From contig NZ_FMYM01000006.1 of NCBI RefSeq assembly GCF_900096965.1, forward strand, positions 1 to 64,000: a DNA stretch of 64,000 nucleotides, written 5' to 3'. The first letter of the stretch is position 1; each line of letters opens with the position of its first letter. Positions 59,137 to 64,000 of this stretch are shown here, in pieces. The stretch comes from Shouchella lonarensis (GTDB lineage Bacteria > Bacillota > Bacilli > Bacillales > Bacillaceae_D). Made by a program: the position numbers and the translations under genes. The notes beneath the pieces are model-generated. The model searched no databases and was not told where the DNA came from. It was given only the letters and a program-made list of their open reading frames with translations.

Positions 59137-59180
59137 ACAAGATGGATTGACGCAAGGTTCTTGCGCCAAACCATCTTGTT
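59137..59180. terminator. Terminator between the CuA lipoprotein and coxA genes
   Basis: Two nested stems: aacaagatgg / ccatcttgtt (59137-59146 with 59171-59180) and cgcaag / cttgcg (59151-59156 with 59160-59165). Likely serves both convergent genes. Confidence 0.65.
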
Positions 59181-59193
59181 GATTTATGAGACC

Positions 59194-60015
59194 TTAACGC
59201 ATCGGTTGCCTTAACATATCACGCATGTCGTCAAGCATATCGGTAAATGTGTCTTCCATTTCTTCAAATGCCGTTCCAGAACGCAATTGGTCGTCCATTT
59301 TCCGCAATGTTGAAAATGCGTAATCATCAGATGTGACCGTCACATTTTTGTCTTCACCAACTAAGCGTGCTACTTCTGCTTTCACGCGTGCATGCACACC
59401 GTCATCACCATCATCTGGCACGTATCCAACAACAACATCATTGCCATGGATCATGACACGCGCTTCTATAACTCCATCAATTTTTTCAACCTCTTCTGTG
59501 ATGCGACGCACTTCTTTGCCATAGTAATCACGATGATATTGCAACGGCGTTTCGTTCACACGTTGTGTGGCGCGATGATGACCTCGCTTGTTGTATCCTT
59601 GTCCTTGAAACATCATGCCACGGTTGTCTCTCCGCCCCATTCTGTTAATAAATCCGTCTTCATCCACCATACCTACACGATTATTTCCAGTAATACCCCG
59701 CTCCTCGGGTATCACTTTTGCCCGTATGCCATCGCTTGCGCCGTTCTTATATTGATATGCACGGGTACGACTCGTATTCATCCCTACGTCATCTCGGATT
59801 GTTCGGCTATATTTGGATGTGCCTTGATTATTTTGGATTCGATTACGTTTATACCCTGCATTATAATCGTACGGATAAGCACGATCACCGTCGACAATAC
59901 GCTCATCCATCTGTGTACGCGTACGTTGTGACTCCATACCCGTTGTATTTCCACAAGCCGTCAAACTACTGACAAGCACAGTCGCGCAAAGCACTGATAA
60001 CGTCATTTTTTTCAA
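59194..60015 (-). CDS. coxA: Spore cortex lipoprotein CoxA (YhcN/YlaJ family)
   Basis: 273 residues with signal peptide and lipobox LTAC (Cys21). A long Arg/Asn/Gly-rich middle is followed by the YhcN/YlaJ domain (KEVRRITEEVEKIDGVIEARVMIHGNDVVVGYVPDD ... VARLVGEDKNVTVTSDDYAFSTLRKM). In B. subtilis coxA (yrbB) lies beside safA and its product is found in the spore cortex. The start is TTG at 60015 with ggggggaatgagc upstream. It is 122 bases downstream of safA on the same strand, after the safA terminator. Confidence 0.86.
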   Translation of the reverse strand: MKKMTLSVLCATVLVSSLTACGNTTGMESQRTRTQMDERIVDGDRAYPYDYNAGYKRNRIQNNQGTSKYSRTIRDDVGMNTSRTRAYQYKNGASDGIRAKVIPEERGITGNNRVGMVDEDGFINRMGRRDNRGMMFQGQGYNKRGHHRATQRVNETPLQYHRDYYGKEVRRITEEVEKIDGVIEARVMIHGNDVVVGYVPDDGDDGVHARVKAEVARLVGEDKNVTVTSDDYAFSTLRKMDDQLRSGTAFEEMEDTFTDMLDDMRDMLRQPMR

Positions 60016-60094
60016 TGCTCATTCCCCCCTTTCCTTTATAGTTTGCGCGTAAATTTCACTGTTAACCTGTTAGATGTTGCCTCTCCCACCAAAG

Positions 60095-60122
60095 GAAAAA
60101 AGCCGACGCATTCTCATCGGCC
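60095..60122 (-). terminator. Terminator of safA
   Basis: On the minus strand gccga (60121-60117) pairs with tcggc (60106-60102), followed by a T-rich run of about seven. Confidence 0.75.
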
Positions 60123-60137
60123 TTTCCCGTGCTTCTT

Positions 60138-61256
60138 TTAATCGTAATACTCATTTTTTTCATGGTAACCATTTACCATTTGGGGCGTTTGTGCCATTGG
60201 GGCATTTCGTGGCGGCTCATACATTTGCTGGTAAGCGGCGGTGGAAGCTGGTGGTCGGGTCGTTACATACGCAGGCGCCTGTCTATGGTGTGGAGGCATC
60301 TGTGGTGGTGCACTTGGAGGCTGGTTGGCCATTCCAGGGGGCGGTGACGGATAACCCATTTGCCCAACATGATCTGACCTATCTTGATAAAAACCAGAGA
60401 CATGTGGCGGTGCTGTATTCATTGGCGCTGGTGGTCCATTGCGATATTCCGGAACTTCTCTTCCAATTTTTTGAGTATGATACGTATTTGTTTGTTGCGG
60501 TGCGCCAGGAGGAGAGCCATAATTATTTGTTGGAATACTTCTGTAGTCAACTGTTTCAGACTGCCTAAACTGCTCATTAATATGTTGTGTCCCTTGATCT
60601 AACGCTCCATTATACTGTGACATCTCTTGTAAAGGTAAAACATTTGTTTGTGACGGATGGTACCTTGCCGGAGAAGGTGGTGCACTCATTTGAGGAGCCG
60701 TACCAACAGGCATTTGCATACGCATATTTTGATGGCTTCCTCTTGATTGACTGCCTGTATTTGGATAAGATGATGGCGGATTCATTGGCATTGGGTATTG
60801 TTTTTCATTTCCATAAAATGGCGGTGCAGCAGGTGATACGCGGTGCATTTGTGCGTTTGGATAATTTGGCTGCGTCGTTCCCATATACGATCCAGATCCA
60901 CAATTAGGACACGCCGGACGTGGAGGTAATGGTTGTGGCGCTCGTTGATTTGAAACGTGCGTTTGCGTCATTGTTTCTTGAGCAGATGATTGATTCATCT
61001 CATCATAAGACTGTTCATCCCGTTCTTTTGTCGAACCTTTAATGGAGATGACCGGCTCATTTTTTTCTTCTGTTGTCTGCTGTGATTCCTTACGCACCGC
61101 CACTGTACCTGTTGGCACTTTTACTTTCATGCCAGGCATTAACATTTCCGGGTTAGACAACGCATGATTCGCCTCTTTTAATTGTTCATAATCGACCTCA
61201 TACTTTTTTGCCAACTTCCATAATGTATCTCCTTTTTGCACAATATGAATCCTCAT
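60138..61256 (-). CDS. safA: Spore coat assembly morphogenetic protein SafA
   Basis: Organises the inner coat. 372 residues: an N-terminal LysM domain (MRIHIVQKGDTLWKLAKKYEVDYEQLKEANHALSNPEMLMPGMKVKVP is the SafA/SpoVID LysM pattern) that binds cortex peptidoglycan, then a long low-complexity region rich in Pro, Gln, Met, Asn and Tyr without visible folds, containing one CPNC. Start at the ATG 61256 with GAGGAGGGA; the frame upstream is not supported. In B. subtilis an internal start makes a shorter C30 form; Met codons are present here but I cannot assign one. Next to nadA, as in B. subtilis. Confidence 0.92.
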   Translation of the reverse strand: MRIHIVQKGDTLWKLAKKYEVDYEQLKEANHALSNPEMLMPGMKVKVPTGTVAVRKESQQTTEEKNEPVISIKGSTKERDEQSYDEMNQSSAQETMTQTHVSNQRAPQPLPPRPACPNCGSGSYMGTTQPNYPNAQMHRVSPAAPPFYGNEKQYPMPMNPPSSYPNTGSQSRGSHQNMRMQMPVGTAPQMSAPPSPARYHPSQTNVLPLQEMSQYNGALDQGTQHINEQFRQSETVDYRSIPTNNYGSPPGAPQQTNTYHTQKIGREVPEYRNGPPAPMNTAPPHVSGFYQDRSDHVGQMGYPSPPPGMANQPPSAPPQMPPHHRQAPAYVTTRPPASTAAYQQMYEPPRNAPMAQTPQMVNGYHEKNEYYD

Positions 61257-61390
61257 GAAAATTCCCTCCTCAATTGATGTGCATGCGTTATCCAAACTGT
61301 AACAGTATTAACATGTCTTGTTTTTCTCTTAGGAATACCGGAATAACGATCCATCACCAATTTATGAACAATCATGACGACTTAGACCAA

Positions 61391-61419
61391 AAAAGCGTGA
61401 ACATGACGTCCACGCTTTT
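61391..61419 (-). terminator. Terminator of the nadBCA operon
   Basis: Perfect 9-bp stem aaaagcgtg / cacgctttt (61391-61399 with 61411-61419); on the minus strand it continues into T6. Confidence 0.85.
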
Positions 61420-61429
61420 GATGATAAAT

Positions 61430-62524
61430 TTACACATGTGCAAGCATCCGCTCCAGTGCTAACCTGGCATCTACAGCGACTTTTTCTTCGACCTTAATTT
61501 CATATTGATACACACCTTCTTGCAATAAATCTAACGTCCACGCCAAGTGCTCTAAATCAATTCGGTTCATTGTGAGACAGGCACACATCGTTTTATTCAA
61601 GGAATAGACGTGTTTATCTTGATGAATCATCGCTAACCGATTGACCAAATTCATTTCTGTGCCCACAGCCCAAGAAGTACCAGGTGCTGCGCGTTTTAAT
61701 TGCTCAATAATATAATGGGTACTGCCCGCATCATCTGCAGCTTGCACAACTTCATACGTACATTCAGGATGAACAATGATCTTTGTCTCAGGCTCTTTCT
61801 CACGAATGGTGGCAATTTGTTCAACAGTGAACTTTTCATGGACAGAGCAATGTCCTTTCCATAAAATCACTTTAATCTCTTGCCAAGACACATCCTCCGC
61901 CATTTCTAGTTCATGTGTTAACGGATTCCAAACAGCCATTTGCGCCAGCGGAATTCCGAGTGCCGCTGCTGTGTTACGCCCTAGATGCTGATCCGGTAAA
62001 AATAATAATCGCTCCTTTTGAGAAAAAGCCCACTCAATCATCTTGGCTGCATTAGAAGAAGTCACACATGCGCCCCCATGACGGCCACAAAATGCTTTAA
62101 TATCGGCAGAACTGTTGACGTACGTCAACGGCAAAATGGTGTCACTAAATTGCGCTGTTAACGCGTCCCATGCGCGATTCGTTTGCGCCATCGTCGCCAT
62201 GTCTGCCATCGAACAGCCAGCTTGCAAATCCGGTAACATGACCCGTTGATTTGCTGTGGTTAACATGTCAGCTGTTTCCGCCATGAAGTGCACACCACAA
62301 AAGACAATAAAAGGTGCACTTTCTTGCCCACAAAGCTGGGCTAATTGCAATGAGTCTCCTGTTACATCGGCAAATTGAATGACTTCTTCACGCTGATAAT
62401 GGTGCCCGGGAATGAGTAAATCCGTGCCAAAAAATTTTTTTGCTTTTTTTATCCGTTCCTGCTTTTCCGCCATCGACATTTGCCGGTACATGTCCGGCAG
62501 GCGGGTCATTGCTGTTAATTGCAT
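61430..62524 (-). CDS. nadA: Quinolinate synthase
   Basis: [4Fe-4S] enzyme condensing iminoaspartate (from NadB) with dihydroxyacetone phosphate to quinolinate. 364 residues, three pseudo-repeat domains. The cluster cysteines are in [21 protein letters not shown] and [10 protein letters not shown], as in the Bacillus-type enzyme. [24 protein letters not shown] is a family block. AGGAGG precedes the ATG. Last gene of nadB-nadC-nadA, 43 bases after nadC. Confidence 0.95.
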   Translation of the reverse strand: MQLTAMTRLPDMYRQMSMAEKQERIKKAKKFFGTDLLIPGHHYQREEVIQFADVTGDSLQLAQLCGQESAPFIVFCGVHFMAETADMLTTANQRVMLPDLQAGCSMADMATMAQTNRAWDALTAQFSDTILPLTYVNSSADIKAFCGRHGGACVTSSNAAKMIEWAFSQKERLLFLPDQHLGRNTAAALGIPLAQMAVWNPLTHELEMAEDVSWQEIKVILWKGHCSVHEKFTVEQIATIREKEPETKIIVHPECTYEVVQAADDAGSTHYIIEQLKRAAPGTSWAVGTEMNLVNRLAMIHQDKHVYSLNKTMCACLTMNRIDLEHLAWTLDLLQEGVYQYEIKVEEKVAVDARLALERMLAHV

Positions 62525-62567
62525 AGAAAAAACCTCCTATTAAGAATACAGAGCTCGGCGCGGGAAG

Positions 62568-63428
62568 TCAGACTTTCACTTTCCGGCTTCTAATTTCCGA
62601 TTTCTGGATGAGCATACTTAAATCAATGGATCGAACAGAATGGGTTAGAAATCCAAGAGAGAGATAATCGACTTTCGTCCCGCGATAAAGTGGCAGCGTT
62701 TCCATGGAAATCCCTCCTGAAGCCTCCGTTGCAATCGTTTCTGGCACAAGTTGTACGTAACGTTTGATTTCATCTGGTGTGGCATTGTCAAACATGATGA
62801 CGTCTGCTTGTGCTGCCACTGCTTCACGTATTTCATCTTCATTTGTCGTTTCCACTTCAATTTTTAACAATGGTCCAGCATACTGACGTACACGGGCAAC
62901 TGCTTCAGCGATGGATCCACAGGCCGCAATATGATTTTCTTTTAACATCACTGCATCATCAAGTCCTTTGCGATGATTGCAGCCACCACCGATACGAACG
63001 GCGTACTTCTCCAACATACGTAACCCAGGGGTGGTTTTCCGTGTGTCACATAAACGAATGGTTGGATCGGCCAACGTTTCCACCGCCCGCCTCGTTAATG
63101 TGGCAATGCCACATAACCGCTGCAACAAATTGAGCAACACACGCTCAATGATGAGCATTTGCTTCACCGAGCCATAGACACGTAACACTTCGACACCGGC
63201 AACAAGCGACTCCCCATCTTTCATCACGTGTTTCACTGTCAATTCGGTCCCAAATTTGGTAAACATCCGTTCAACAACTTTTTCACCAGCAAAGATCCCT
63301 GCTTCTTTTGCGACAATGACTGCCTCTGCTCGTTCAGTTGTAAAAATCGCTTCTGTTGTCACGTCGCCGCGTCCAATATCTTCTTGTAAAAACTGCTCAA
63401 TTTGTGTATCAAGTACAAATGTGTTCAT
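62568..63428 (-). CDS. nadC: Nicotinate-nucleotide diphosphorylase (carboxylating)
   Basis: Makes nicotinate mononucleotide from quinolinate and PRPP. 286 residues with FLQEDIGRGDVTTEAIF, the helical LLNLLQRLCGIATLT, DTRKTTPGLRMLEKYAVRIGGGCNHRKGLDDAVMLKENHI (substrate-binding Arg, His, Lys) and the barrel end EASGGISMETLPLY. The ATG at 63428 has aggtgg at 6 bases and overlaps the nadB end by 20 bases, so translation is coupled. An upstream in-frame ATG at 63446 lacks a ribosome binding site. Confidence 0.95.
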   Translation of the reverse strand: MNTFVLDTQIEQFLQEDIGRGDVTTEAIFTTERAEAVIVAKEAGIFAGEKVVERMFTKFGTELTVKHVMKDGESLVAGVEVLRVYGSVKQMLIIERVLLNLLQRLCGIATLTRRAVETLADPTIRLCDTRKTTPGLRMLEKYAVRIGGGCNHRKGLDDAVMLKENHIAACGSIAEAVARVRQYAGPLLKIEVETTNEDEIREAVAAQADVIMFDNATPDEIKRYVQLVPETIATEASGGISMETLPLYRGTKVDYLSLGFLTHSVRSIDLSMLIQKSEIRSRKVKV

Positions 63429-64000
63429 CGCATTCCACCTGCTCATCTTTATTTACTTTAAGAAATGGCTCCTTTGTATGTTGAAAACAAACATCGACTG
63501 TACGCCACTCCGGTACTGCCTCTGGAAAATCTGTGCGAATATGGTTTCCACGTGACTCTGTTCGTTGCAAAGCCGCCTCTGTCATCAAGCAGGCAAGCTC
63601 GAACAAATGCACATCTTCCCACCATGTTTGCGCATCTACTCTTGGCGCTGCAGAAGTATTTATAAATGATTGTAACCATTCACGCATGTAAAGCAGTCCT
63701 TGTCTCGTTCGTTTAATGCCAACAAACTCAGTCATATGTTGTTGTAATAACGTCCGCGTAGGTAAGGCGTGTGAAAGCGGTGGTGCCGTATGATTCAATC
63801 CCATTCGCTCACAAATTTTATATTGGTCATGCTGTAAAATATGGTTTGCCGCACGCTCGGCAAATACAAGTCCTTCTAATAACGAATTACTTGCTAAACG
63901 GTTCGCGCCGTGCACCCCTGTACATGCTACTTCACCAACGGCGTATAAGCCACCTACTGCACTTAAGCCGTTATCATCTGTTTCAACACCGCCACATAAA
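63409..64000 (-). CDS. nadB: L-aspartate oxidase, C-terminal part (cut by window end)
   Basis: The frame is open to the last base. It reads LCGGVETDDNGLSAVGGLYAVGEVACTGVHGANRLASNSLLEGLVFAERAA, the FAD-dependent oxidase signature with the flavin-binding GEVA and the catalytic-region GANRLASNSLLE. The helical C-terminal domain (MREWLQSFINTS ... LMTEAALQRTESRGNHIRTDFPE) follows. NadB oxidises aspartate to iminoaspartate for NadA. About 196 residues are visible of the usual 510-540. It is the first gene of the operon; its promoter and the expected NAD-responsive operator lie outside the window. Confidence 0.95.
   Translation of the reverse strand, partial: LCGGVETDDNGLSAVGGLYAVGEVACTGVHGANRLASNSLLEGLVFAERAANHILQHDQYKICERMGLNHTAPPLSHALPTRTLLQQHMTEFVGIKRTRQGLLYMREWLQSFINTSAAPRVDAQTWWEDVHLFELACLMTEAALQRTESRGNHIRTDFPEAVPEWRTVDVCFQHTKEPFLKVNKDEQVECDEHICT

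Overview
This 64 kb window is chromosome from a spore-forming member of the Bacillaceae (low-GC Firmicute). The evidence is the sporulation genes (sigK, rsfA, spoVB, safA, coxA, exosporium-type collagen-like proteins), purine-rich ribosome binding sites, and a long block that from memory follows the Bacillus subtilis order nadBCA-safA-coxA-ruvAB-queA-tgt-yajC-yrzE-spoVB-comN-secDF-recJ-apt-relA-dtd-hisS-aspS-(6S RNA)-tcdA-rsfA-rarA-cymR-yrvO-mnmA-yrrB-recD2-yrrD-yrrI-alaS-yrzL-ruvX-yrzB-mltG-trmR-udk-greA-yrrS-mtnN. Base composition and details such as split secD/secF suggest an alkaliphile-type Bacillus relative rather than B. subtilis itself; genus is inference only.

Layout. 1-0.5 kb: 3' end of a collagen-like surface protein gene with a perfect 9-nt tandem repeat. 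0.8-3.7 kb: divergent psd and pssA (phosphatidylethanolamine synthesis), HU, and an uninterrupted sigK. 3.7-6.3 kb: cadC-cadA heavy-metal efflux operon with two palindromic operators. 6.4-9.8 kb: lplJ, a Nudix hydrolase, a DHA2 efflux pump and a small membrane protein. 9.9-18.3 kb: minus-strand housekeeping genes mtnN to alaS, alaS having a terminator-bearing leader without a recognisable T-box. 18.5-28.7 kb: yrrI, a DUF418 membrane protein, small yrz genes, recD2, yrrB, mnmA-yrvO-cymR. 28.9-35.9 kb: rarA, rsfA with a textbook sigma-F promoter, tcdA, 6S RNA, and hisS-aspS under a T-box.

35.9-40.2 kb is an accessory patch between hisS and dtd. It carries the most interesting locus here: an AimR-family (arbitrium-type) peptide receptor, a translationally coupled 45-codon secreted-peptide gene, a terminator, then a 10-bp perfect inverted repeat over a promoter driving a 54-codon ORF. 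This mirrors the phage aimR-aimP-aimX layout, but no phage genes are visible. The patch also holds an oxidoreductase/ThuA pair and an MNT/HEPN toxin-antitoxin-like pair.

40.2-51.3 kb: dtd, relA, apt, recJ, secF, secD, comN (minus strand) and spoVB, a truncated DUF421 gene and yrzE. 51.5-53.9 kb: a chimeric collagen-like protein with a phage-tail-like knob domain and a beta-propeller. 54.1-58.6 kb: yajC, tgt, queA, a DUF2905 gene, ruvB, ruvA. 58.7-64 kb: a stand-alone CuA-type lipoprotein, coxA, safA and the NAD biosynthesis genes nadA, nadC and nadB (nadB is cut by the window end).

Starts were reassigned wherever a ribosome binding site or known family length favoured an internal codon. All family names come from reading the proteins, not from searches.
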